A stretch of 64,000 bases of DNA from contig JAZJZD010000008.1 of the NCBI GenBank assembly GCA_040390025.1, forward strand, positions 1 to 64,000. Reading direction: 5' to 3'. Under the pieces are notes generated by a model, which made no database searches, was not told the DNA's origin, and saw only the letters and a list, made by a program, of their open reading frames with translations. This document shows, piece by piece, positions 9,511-16,458 of the stretch; position 1 is the first letter of the stretch, and the number at the start of each line of letters is the position of its first letter. The position numbers and the translations under genes were made by a program. The DNA comes from JAVHYG01 sp040390025 (GTDB taxonomy: Bacteria; Pseudomonadota; Gammaproteobacteria; Diplorickettsiales; Diplorickettsiaceae).

Positions 9511-9519
9511 TGCTCTTTT
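9497..9519 (+). terminator. Hairpin terminator overlapping the ubiK stop codon
   Basis: An 8-bp perfect stem (AAAAGAGC / GCTCTTTT, 9497–9504 and 9512–9519) with a 7-nt loop that contains the ubiK TAG. The right arm itself provides the T run. The terminator is embedded in the 3' end of the coding sequence. Confidence 0.6.
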
Positions 9520-9582
9520 AAATATAATTGGGCTTAGAATAAAACGATATCAGCCAAAATAATAGCGACAAGGAGCTGCTAT

Positions 9583-11082
9583 ATGTCATTAGCTATCGTA
9601 CAGACTCGCGCAAGTGCAGGAATTAAAGCCCCTCGTGTCACCGTCGAAACCCATATCTCTAATGGTTTGCCCCGTCTCTCAATTGTAGGCTTGGCAGAAA
9701 CCGAAGTAAAAGAAAGCGGCGATCGTGTTCGCAGCGCACTGCTGAATTCTCAACTTGATTTCCCTACGCGGAGAATTACAATCAGTCTTGCTCCTGCTGA
9801 CTTACCGAAACAAGGTAGCCGTTTTGACTTGCCTATTGCCTTAGGAATTCTCGCCGCTTCTAAACAAATCCCAAACGATGCACTTAACGACCATGAATTT
9901 GTCGGCGAACTTGCACTATCTGGTGAACTACGTCCTATTTCTGGAATCTTACCCTTTGCTTTAGAAGCCCATAAAGCAAAGCACAAAATTATTTTACCCA
10001 CAGATAATGCTTTAGAAGCTAGTTTAAGCCGAAATACGGTTATCTTACCCGCTAACAATATTCTACAAATCTGTGCACATTTACATGGTAGAGAGCTGTT
10101 GTCTCCTTATAAACCCAAGCTTGAAATTTTTGAAAATAAAATTTCATCCGACTTAGCGGAGGTATACGGACAAACTCATGCAAAGCGTGCGCTGGAAATT
10201 GCCGCAAGCGGAAGACATAGTTTGCTACTTATAGGGCCACCCGGTACTGGAAAAACCATGTTAGCTACGCGCTTAATCAGTATATTGCCTATATTAAACG
10301 ACAAGGAAGCATTAGAAATTGCCGCAATCCGATCGGTTTCTGGTAAAAAGCTAAAGTTAAGTAATTGGAAATTACCGCCTTTCCGCGCACCACATCATAC
10401 CGCTTCCAACGTTGCATTAGTTGGCGGCGGCAGCCCCCCTCAACCCGGTGAAATCTCTTTAGCACATCAAGGTATTTTATTTCTCGATGAGTTACCCGAG
10501 TTTAAGAGAGATGCTTTAGAGTCCTTACGCGAACCATTAGAATCAGGCACTATTACTATCTCACGAGCAGCACGTCAAGCTGAATTTCCTGCAAACTTTC
10601 AACTGATTGCTGCTATGAACCCTTGTCCCTGTGGATATTTAGGAAGTACGATTAATCACTGTAAATGCTCCAGCGAACGCATCCAACGTTACCACAGAAA
10701 ATTATCTGGACCTTTTTTAGATCGTATTGATATACAAGTGGAAGTTGATGCTTCAAATAAAAACTGTTTTCTAAAAGAACCTACTATAGAAAATAGCAAA
10801 ACAATCCGTAGTCGAGTAAAAAAAGCAAGAGAAAAACAGTACTACTCCCGCGGCAGCTTAAATTGTAGTTTAAAAGGGGAAATATTAGAAACTAATTGTA
10901 AACTTTCCAAAAAAGATCAAGCACTATTAGAAAAGGCCTTTGAAAAATTTCGGCTCTCTACGCGCGCTTATCACCGTATTTTACGTGTAGCACGAACTAT
11001 TGCAGACATTGCTGATTCTAAAAAAATAGAAACTCCCCATCTTATGGAGGCCTTAAGTTATAGATCTAAGTTAATAGATTAG
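9583..11082 (+). CDS. comM: YifB/ComM family AAA+ ATPase (Mg-chelatase-like)
   Basis: ComM is a hexameric helicase that promotes branch migration during natural transformation in some gammaproteobacteria. The 499-residue protein has the N-terminal ChlI-type domain, Walker A GPPGTGKTMLATRL, Walker B GILFLDELPEF, the sensor segment AAMNPCPCGYLG with its Cys pair, and the C-terminal SYRSKLID end typical of YifB. AAGGAGCTGC lies before the ATG. Length is normal. No other competence genes lie nearby except the isolated pseudopilin at 43.6 kb, so a role in DNA uptake here is only a possibility. Confidence 0.93.
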   Translation: MSLAIVQTRASAGIKAPRVTVETHISNGLPRLSIVGLAETEVKESGDRVRSALLNSQLDFPTRRITISLAPADLPKQGSRFDLPIALGILAASKQIPNDALNDHEFVGELALSGELRPISGILPFALEAHKAKHKIILPTDNALEASLSRNTVILPANNILQICAHLHGRELLSPYKPKLEIFENKISSDLAEVYGQTHAKRALEIAASGRHSLLLIGPPGTGKTMLATRLISILPILNDKEALEIAAIRSVSGKKLKLSNWKLPPFRAPHHTASNVALVGGGSPPQPGEISLAHQGILFLDELPEFKRDALESLREPLESGTITISRAARQAEFPANFQLIAAMNPCPCGYLGSTINHCKCSSERIQRYHRKLSGPFLDRIDIQVEVDASNKNCFLKEPTIENSKTIRSRVKKAREKQYYSRGSLNCSLKGEILETNCKLSKKDQALLEKAFEKFRLSTRAYHRILRVARTIADIADSKKIETPHLMEALSYRSKLID

Positions 11083-11388
11083 CAGTAACGTTGAAAATTT
11101 TTTATATGCATATATTAGCTAATTTTTCTTTAAAGTCAGTAAATTTTTTCCCTCGGCCTAATAATTTACTTTTAGTTTTTCTTCTAGGCTTATACCTTTA
11201 TTATTAGATCATTCCTTAAAATACAAAACCACAAATTGCACAGTTTTTCCAAAAAAATTATGATAATTATTAAAATAAACCTAAGCTCTATTGAAGCTAA
11301 AATTTATTTTTGCGCACTTTTTGCCTTGGGATAGAACCCTAGATAAAAAATATATACAATAAATATTTTTATGATAGAATAATTTGAT
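11083..11388. other. AT-rich spacer between comM and kdoO
   Basis: About 306 nt of strongly AT-rich DNA. I see no open frame of note, no RNA gene and no strong hairpin. It presumably holds the promoter of the kdoO–birA pair. Confidence 0.4.
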
Positions 11389-12267
11389 ATGGATATTTTT
11401 TCTATCTACACAGCAGATGATTGGAATATCAGATTTAAAGAAACTGAGCAACAAGCTGCCATATCTGATTTAGAATCAGGAAAAATTATTTATTGCCCAC
11501 AACTATGTTTCAAATTATATCCAGAAGAACAACCTTTGTTTGTCCCTTATTCTATAGCTAAAAAAAACAAAAATATTAGTTTTAACGTTCACACAGACGC
11601 GTTACGGGGGATACAAGTCAATCAAAAACATAGAATGCAATTAAAAGCTATGCTGACTCGTTTTTCCCAACAAACAAAAAAATTCATGCTGGCATTATTT
11701 CCTCAATATACCACTACACTAAGTATGGGCCGTACAAGCTACCGCCCCATACAAATTAAAAATCGCAAAACTTCTGTACGCAAAGATGATAGTCGTTTAC
11801 ATGTAGATGCCTTTCCAGCCAATCCAAATCAAGGAAAACGCATTTTACGACTATTTTGTAATATTAACCCTTATGGTGAAAATCGAGTTTGGCGCGTCGG
11901 CGAGCCATTTCACGCCGTTGCCCATCACTTTTTACCAAAAATTTCTAAACCGCTTCCTGGTAGTGCCAAATTTTTACATTGGGTCGGCATTACAAAGAGT
12001 ATTCGCAGTTATTATGACCATATCATGCTAAAAATCCACGACCGGATGAAATTCGACAAGGACTATCAAATGCAGGTAAAATATACTGAGATTTGTTTTC
12101 CTCCTGGTAGTAGTTGGATAGTTTCCACTGACAAGGTTTCGCACGCTGCCATATCCGGCCAATATGTACTTGAACAAACCTTTTATTTACCCACAACTGC
12201 AATGAAAAACCCTGAAACTGCACCACTACACATTCTAGAAAATTTACTAGGGCGCAGTTTAACTTAA
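11389..12267 (+). CDS. kdoO: Kdo 3-hydroxylase KdoO (Fe(II)/2-oxoglutarate dioxygenase)
   Basis: KdoO hydroxylates the outer Kdo sugar of LPS to Ko. The 292-residue protein has the family's N-terminal half, the metal site H138-V-D140 in RLHVDAFPANPNQGKRILR and a distal H252 in SHAAISGQYVLEQTFYLP, which together form the 2-His-1-Asp facial triad. GRTSYRP also matches the family. It is a cytoplasmic-side enzyme acting on Kdo-lipid A. birA starts 15 nt downstream, suggesting one transcript, although the functions are unrelated. Together with waaF at 34.5 kb it shows a modified LPS inner core. Confidence 0.88.
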   Translation: MDIFSIYTADDWNIRFKETEQQAAISDLESGKIIYCPQLCFKLYPEEQPLFVPYSIAKKNKNISFNVHTDALRGIQVNQKHRMQLKAMLTRFSQQTKKFMLALFPQYTTTLSMGRTSYRPIQIKNRKTSVRKDDSRLHVDAFPANPNQGKRILRLFCNINPYGENRVWRVGEPFHAVAHHFLPKISKPLPGSAKFLHWVGITKSIRSYYDHIMLKIHDRMKFDKDYQMQVKYTEICFPPGSSWIVSTDKVSHAAISGQYVLEQTFYLPTTAMKNPETAPLHILENLLGRSLT

Positions 12268-12282
12268 TAGATCCTGCAGAAC

Positions 12283-13266
12283 ATGTGTCTTTTTAAAGCT
12301 GCATTAAATTTCCTTGCTGACGGTCAACTACATTCAGAAAAAGAAGTTAGCGAATTTTTAGGTATACCGCCTAGGCTTGTTCCTGAAACCCTACAACAAT
12401 TTTTAGAGTTCGGCATTAACTTAGAACATGAAGAAAGAGGGTACTGTATCTTGGGGGGGCTAGAGTTACTCGATGAAAAATTACTTTTAAATGAACTCGG
12501 AGTTACTCAGCAATTACTTAAGCGACTAGAAATCCTAGACTCTATCGAGTCTACAAATACTTATCTATTAGAAAAGATAAAGACCTTAAAAAAAACCACA
12601 GCTGTTTTTGCAGAATTACAGACTGCTGGGCGAGGGCAATTTAATCGTGTGTGGGTATCATCAAAGTTTGCAAAAAATATCGCTTTATCCATTTTATGGT
12701 ATTTCCCCTACAAGCCTAATAAGCTAACAGGTCTAAGTCTTGTTATAGGTTTATCCGTTGTAAAAGCGCTTGAAGAATATGGTTTAAAGGGCATTAAACT
12801 TAAATGGCCCAACGATATTGTTTATTACGGAAAAAAAATAGCCGGTGTTTTAATCGAAACGCGCTCTTCTAAATCAACTTTATGTCCCACAGTCGTGGGT
12901 ATCGGATTAAATCTTTATAGCCCAACAACAAATATTGACTCTATTAACCAAACAATAACAAATATTCACGCAATTCAAAAGCTTCCCCCACAACGAAATC
13001 GACTTGCCGGTCTGTTATTAAAACATGCATTAGCTATGCTCTTTGAGTTTCAAACCAAAGGCTTCCCTGCTTTCATGGAAGCATGGCAAACGTTCGATAG
13101 TTTAAAAGATAAGTATATCCGCATCCAAACAAACAAAGGCCTATGTGAAGGAGTTGCTAGAGGCATTAATCCACAAGGCCAGCTTTGTATAGAAATAGCA
13201 GGAAAGACACATTTTTTCAGTAGTGGAGAAATCCGGATCAGTTTGCATCACCCTGAAAATTGCTAA
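12283..13266 (+). CDS. birA: Biotin–protein ligase and biotin operon repressor BirA
   Basis: BirA activates biotin with ATP and attaches it to acetyl-CoA carboxylase; biotinyl-AMP-bound BirA can repress bio genes. The N-terminal ~65 residues form a winged-helix domain (LADGQLHSEKEVSEFLGI), so this is the bifunctional group II type. The ligase core shows SIESTNTYLLEK, TAGRGQFNRVW (biotin loop; the usual second Arg of GRGR is Gln) and LKWPNDIVYYGKKIAGVLIE. The C-terminal SH3-like domain ends the 327-residue protein. The bio genes lie 35–40 kb away. I could not find a clear BirA operator near bioA or bioB. Confidence 0.93.
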   Translation: MCLFKAALNFLADGQLHSEKEVSEFLGIPPRLVPETLQQFLEFGINLEHEERGYCILGGLELLDEKLLLNELGVTQQLLKRLEILDSIESTNTYLLEKIKTLKKTTAVFAELQTAGRGQFNRVWVSSKFAKNIALSILWYFPYKPNKLTGLSLVIGLSVVKALEEYGLKGIKLKWPNDIVYYGKKIAGVLIETRSSKSTLCPTVVGIGLNLYSPTTNIDSINQTITNIHAIQKLPPQRNRLAGLLLKHALAMLFEFQTKGFPAFMEAWQTFDSLKDKYIRIQTNKGLCEGVARGINPQGQLCIEIAGKTHFFSSGEIRISLHHPENC

Positions 13267-13288
13267 TTGCTCGAAAAGTGACTACAAT
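13260..13288 (+). promoter_or_regulatory. Sigma-70 promoter of tRNA-Thr
   Basis: A −35 TTGCTA (13260–13265) and a −10 TACAAT (13283–13288) are separated by 17 nt. The −10 is followed by a G/C-rich discriminator (CCGGGG), a feature of stringently controlled stable-RNA promoters. The tRNA begins ~20 nt downstream. Confidence 0.5.
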
Positions 13289-13308
13289 CCGGGGTCTTTA
13301 CATGTATT

Positions 13309-13384
13309 GCTGGAATAGCTCAGCTGGTAGAGCAACTGATTTGTAATCAGTAGGTCCCGGGTTCGACTCCTGGTTCCAGCACCA
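13309..13384 (+). tRNA. tRNA-Thr (anticodon TGT), CCA encoded
   Basis: The acceptor stem GCTGGAA (13309–13315) pairs with TTCCAGC (13374–13380), followed by the discriminator A and an encoded CCA. The D-arm contains AGCTCAGCTGGTAGAGC, and the T-arm contains GGTTCGACTCC. The anticodon stem ACTGA/TCAGT encloses the loop TTTGTAA, so the anticodon is TGT, reading ACA and other ACN threonine codons. It stands alone, not in a tRNA/tufB cluster. Confidence 0.96.
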
Positions 13385-13422
13385 CTCACACGCCGTTTAC
13401 CAAAATTTTACCAAAACTAAAT

Positions 13423-13440
13423 GGGTCTATCCCACTTTAG
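13423..13440 (+). repeat. 18-bp direct repeat, copy 1
   Basis: GGGTCTATCCCACTTTAG, found again exactly at 13773–13790. The copy contains a GGGT…ACTT-flanked inverted core (GGG…CCC). It begins 39 nt after the tRNA-Thr CCA. Confidence 0.7.
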
Positions 13441-13772
13441 AGGGAGGCCCCGATCATTTAACATTTTATCGTTAGGGCAACAAAATACAGCAAAAGGCCG
13501 ATGATGGCCTATAGACCTATTAATCTAATCCAAACGACTGATCCTGTAGAACAAGATTCAACTGTTCTTCATAAAATATGTATTTTCTTTTATTTAGCGA
13601 CATCAATCAGCTTCCCCCGTTAAGCATTATACTAATTAATTTTTTAAGCATATCATATTAAACAAATAAACAATTTTTTTGTTACTAAGCTTTTTTCAAA
13701 TATAAAACTTAACTAACGTCAGTATTGTCTAAGGGAATCTGAAAAGGGAATATTGAGGGGGTTAAACTAACC

Positions 13773-13790
13773 GGGTCTATCCCACTTTAG
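13773..13790 (+). repeat. 18-bp direct repeat, copy 2
   Basis: Exact second copy of the 18-bp repeat, 350 nt from the first. It is followed within 20 nt by the hairpin at 13810–13839. Confidence 0.7.
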
Positions 13791-13809
13791 GGGGCTTAAG
13801 AACATTAAA

Positions 13810-13839
13810 CGGGCCTTTCCCAAATAAGGGAAGAGCCCG
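13810..13839. terminator. Stable imperfect hairpin, possible terminator
   Basis: CGGGCCTTTCCC (13810–13821) and GGGAAGAGCCCG (13828–13839) pair with two mismatches around a 6-nt loop. No T tract follows, so it may be a structural repeat rather than a terminator. Confidence 0.35.
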
Positions 13840-14056
13840 CCAATTCTAAACCTACATCTACCTCTAAAAAATATTTAAAAATATAAATATTTAGTTCGCT
13901 CCTTGCAAACGTACAATTCTTAAAATTTATACTATATAGATGTTTTTCAAAAAGGATCATAGTCATAGGGATATTAATCCGGTATTATAGATTCACTTAA
14001 GTTTATCTTAAGAAATTTGTTAAGTTAATTCTAGTAATAAAAAATTAATAAAAGAT

Positions 14057-14929
14057 ATGCGTATCACCTTAAAACAACTTGAAGTTTTTGTCGCGATTGC
14101 CAAAGCTGGGAACGTTAGCCATGCTGCCAAAAAAATGTTTCTATCGCAATCAGCCTGCAGCATGGCACTTGCAACACTTGAAGAACAATTGGAAGGTTCA
14201 ATCTTTGATAGACATGGAAAGCAATTATTTTTAAATGAAAGAGGGCGTTCTTTACTACCTAAAGCCACTACTATCATCTCTCAAATAAAAGAACTTAAAG
14301 AGATGATGACAGAGGACAGAAAAGATAATTTATCTGGACAATTAATTATAGGGGCAAGCAGGACTATTGGTAATTATTTATTACCACAACTTATATCGGA
14401 ATTTAATCAACTTCATAAAAATGTTCAAGTTAAATTAGAAATTTCGCACTCCGAAACTGTTTTAACTAAATTACTTGAATTTAATATTGATATAGCTCTG
14501 TTAGAAGCGAATTGTTATTCTGATAAAGTTATCACCTATCCCTGGAAAAAAGATGAGTTAGTCGTTGTTGCTGCTCCAAAATACTCATTAAGCAAAAAAA
14601 GAAAACTTTCGCTTTCAGATATCGGCAATGCGCGGTGGCTACTTAGCGAAGCTACTTCGCAAACGCGCGGTAAATTAGAAGAGGCCATTGGTGGAAAAAT
14701 ACAGCCTTTTTTGGAGTTAGATGACACCGAAGCGATTAAACAGGCTACTCAAGCGGGTTTAGGGATCAGTTGTCTTTCCCGATTCGTGGTGGGGGAGTCT
14801 ATAAAAAACAATAAATTAATAGAACTAAAAACCCCCTTTTTAAACCTTAGGCGTGAATTTCACATTTTGATCCATAAAGAAAAATATCAATCTATGGTTA
14901 TGTCTGAATTTATAAAAAAATGTGCTTAA
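14057..14929 (+). CDS. LysR-family transcriptional regulator
   Basis: A 290-residue regulator. The N-terminal winged helix (MRITLKQLEVFVAIAKAGNVSHAAKKMFLSQSA start, residues 1–60) is typical of LysR, and a periplasmic-binding-like effector domain (about 90–290) follows. The domain resembles the CysB/YeiE group (GLGISCLSRFVV near 235–250), but the effector cannot be named. LysR proteins often control a divergent neighbour; here the upstream region is the gene-free stretch, and the nearest downstream gene is the DprE2-like reductase, ~95 nt away on the same strand. Confidence 0.88.
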   Translation: MRITLKQLEVFVAIAKAGNVSHAAKKMFLSQSACSMALATLEEQLEGSIFDRHGKQLFLNERGRSLLPKATTIISQIKELKEMMTEDRKDNLSGQLIIGASRTIGNYLLPQLISEFNQLHKNVQVKLEISHSETVLTKLLEFNIDIALLEANCYSDKVITYPWKKDELVVVAAPKYSLSKKRKLSLSDIGNARWLLSEATSQTRGKLEEAIGGKIQPFLELDDTEAIKQATQAGLGISCLSRFVVGESIKNNKLIELKTPFLNLRREFHILIHKEKYQSMVMSEFIKKCA

Positions 14930-15025
14930 GCTAAAAAATTAAATTTATACTGTAAGTGTAAGTGTATTTCACTTAAAAATGTAGAATCTGTTAGTATTAT
15001 ATGGATGTTTTTTTAATATTCCGTT

Positions 15026-15745
15026 ATGAAATCAATTCTAATATTAGGAGCAACGTCTTCTATAGCTAAAGCTTGTGCTGAAATTTTTGCATCTCGTCAC
15101 TATAACCTTTTTTTAGGGGGACGTGATTTATTCGAATTAAAGCGGCTTTCTCAAGATTTGCGAATCCGCTTTAAAGTAAACGTGGATTATGCGTTTTTTG
15201 ATATTACATTGTTAAATGAGCACCGTAGTTTTTTTGAAAAAATGCTTGAAAAAATTGGCCGTGTTCATGGAGTCCTCATGGCAATAGGATTACTCGATAA
15301 ACAATACTCTCCTACAGAGATTATCGCAGCTAACTTTTCAGGTCCTGTTGCAATTTTAGATATTTGCGCCGACTATTTATCATCACAAAAAAAAGGGTTT
15401 ATCATTGGATTAAGCTCTGTAGCGGGAGATAGAGGACGTCAATCTAACTATGTATATGGTGCTAGTAAGTCAGCATTAACGACTTATTTACAAGGACTCC
15501 GTGGGTATCTACACCCGTATCAAGTTCACGTATTAACAGTAAAATTAGGTTTAATTGATACAAAAATGACATTTGGAGGAAGTTACCCACTGTTTTTAGC
15601 AGCTTGTCCTCAAAAAGCTGGTTTAAAAATCATAAATGCTTTAGATAAGGGGAAGGAAAGCGTTTATGTTCCCAAAATATGGCGGATTATTATGTTAATT
15701 ATTCGCTTAATTCCAGAAAAAATTTTTAAATATCTCAAAATATGA
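15026..15745 (+). CDS. Short-chain dehydrogenase, DprE2-like (decaprenylphospho-2-keto-ribose reductase family)
   Basis: A 239-residue SDR. The nucleotide-binding loop is LGATSSIAKACAE (7–19), which lacks the usual GxGxxG form and matches the DprE2-type GxTSxI loop. The catalytic residues are S131 (LSSVAGDRG) and Y144-xxx-K148. DprE2 reduces the 2'-keto intermediate made by DprE1 to arabinosyl-phospho-lipid. The match to DprE2 rather than a general SDR rests on the GGRD segment (31–34), the SVAGDRGRQSNYVYGASK block and the hydrophobic, membrane-associating C-terminus. Its proposed partner oxidase lies at 1.6–2.9 kb, not next to it. Confidence 0.7.
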   Translation: MKSILILGATSSIAKACAEIFASRHYNLFLGGRDLFELKRLSQDLRIRFKVNVDYAFFDITLLNEHRSFFEKMLEKIGRVHGVLMAIGLLDKQYSPTEIIAANFSGPVAILDICADYLSSQKKGFIIGLSSVAGDRGRQSNYVYGASKSALTTYLQGLRGYLHPYQVHVLTVKLGLIDTKMTFGGSYPLFLAACPQKAGLKIINALDKGKESVYVPKIWRIIMLIIRLIPEKIFKYLKI

Positions 15746-15760
15746 AAGGTGGGCAGGTAT

Positions 15761-16066
15761 TTAGAGTGTTTTTGCTTCCCAAAAAACAATATGTCCTGGT
15801 TTCACGAATTCATTTAAATGTTCTAATGATTTATTTATCTTTTCTTTGTCCGAATCAAAAAACTCGATGACAAGAGGCAAGCTAAGCGACAAATCAACCA
15901 ATGAAGCTGTAGATCCTCCTGATTCTCCAAAACCGCTTATTGCTCGAAACACACTCATTCCGGAAATTTTAATTTTTTCTGATTTTAAATAATCAACTAT
16001 TTTAGTTTCAAGCTGTGAATTTTCTGTCAGGTAAATTCTTACGACTATAATATCTGTCATTTTCAT
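15761..16066 (-). CDS. DUF190 family protein, CrcB partner
   Basis: About 101 residues, with a PII-like/ferredoxin-like fold expected for DUF190. Family members are often encoded next to crcB, as here. The chosen ATG at 16066 overlaps the crcB TGA as ATGA, and the protein begins MKMTDIIVVRIYLTE, the family start; a longer frame reaches to 16111 inside crcB. The motif GMSVFRAISGFG is typical. A regulatory role in fluoride export is suggested by context only. Confidence 0.85.
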   Translation of the reverse strand: MKMTDIIVVRIYLTENSQLETKIVDYLKSEKIKISGMSVFRAISGFGESGGSTASLVDLSLSLPLVIEFFDSDKEKINKSLEHLNEFVKPGHIVFWEAKTL

Positions 16067-16440
16067 AGACTTCTTCCTATTAAAACCCCTATCCAGGTGG
16101 CGGCAAGACACAGCCCTGTGCTAAGAAAAATATTCATAATGCCGCCTAGCCAGTTACCATTCTCAAATAAATTAATGGTTTCAATCGAAAAAGAGGAAAA
16201 GGTTGTATAACCTCCTAACAGACCAATTAGCAACAAAGCTCTTAACTCTGAGCCAATATGCTCAAAGCGATCCAACAATAAAACAAATAAAAACCCCATT
16301 AAAAAGCATCCGCTAATATTAACGAGTAACGTACCTAGCGGGAACGAGCGCTTAAATAGCAAATATACGCTGTTCGAAATTGCATAACGCAAAACACCGC
16401 CTAGTCCAGCGCCTACAAAGATCAGAAAAACTGCATTCAA
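16063..16440 (-). CDS. crcB: Fluoride channel CrcB/FluC
   Basis: A 125-residue, four-helix membrane protein that works as a dual-topology dimer to export fluoride. Visible family marks are GAGLGGVLRY near the N-terminus, PLGTLLVNISGCFLMG (with the pore Asn) and GLLGGYTTFSSFSIE with the Phe/Thr pore track. It starts 18 nt after the acnB stop and overlaps DUF190 by 4 nt, so acnB–crcB–DUF190 is likely one transcript. There is no room for a fluoride riboswitch directly upstream. Confidence 0.93.
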   Translation of the reverse strand: MNAVFLIFVGAGLGGVLRYAISNSVYLLFKRSFPLGTLLVNISGCFLMGFLFVLLLDRFEHIGSELRALLLIGLLGGYTTFSSFSIETINLFENGNWLGGIMNIFLSTGLCLAATWIGVLIGRSL

Positions 16441-16458
16441 ATTATCCTAGCTCCAGCT

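Larger units (their letters stand above)
13385..14056. other. Gene-free stretch downstream of tRNA-Thr with repeats
   Basis: About 670 nt without a convincing gene. It holds a short tandem TTTACCAAAAT/TTTACCAAAAC right after the tRNA, an exact 18-bp direct repeat (13423–13440 and 13773–13790), a small GGCC hairpin (13495–13510) and a stable imperfect hairpin (13810–13839). The position next to a tRNA 3' end suggests the remains of an integrated element, but no integrase is visible. Confidence 0.5.

Noticed and set aside
16441..16458. Fluoride riboswitch upstream of crcB
   Set aside because: Only 18 nt separate acnB from crcB, too short for the riboswitch, and no such motif is seen before acnB.
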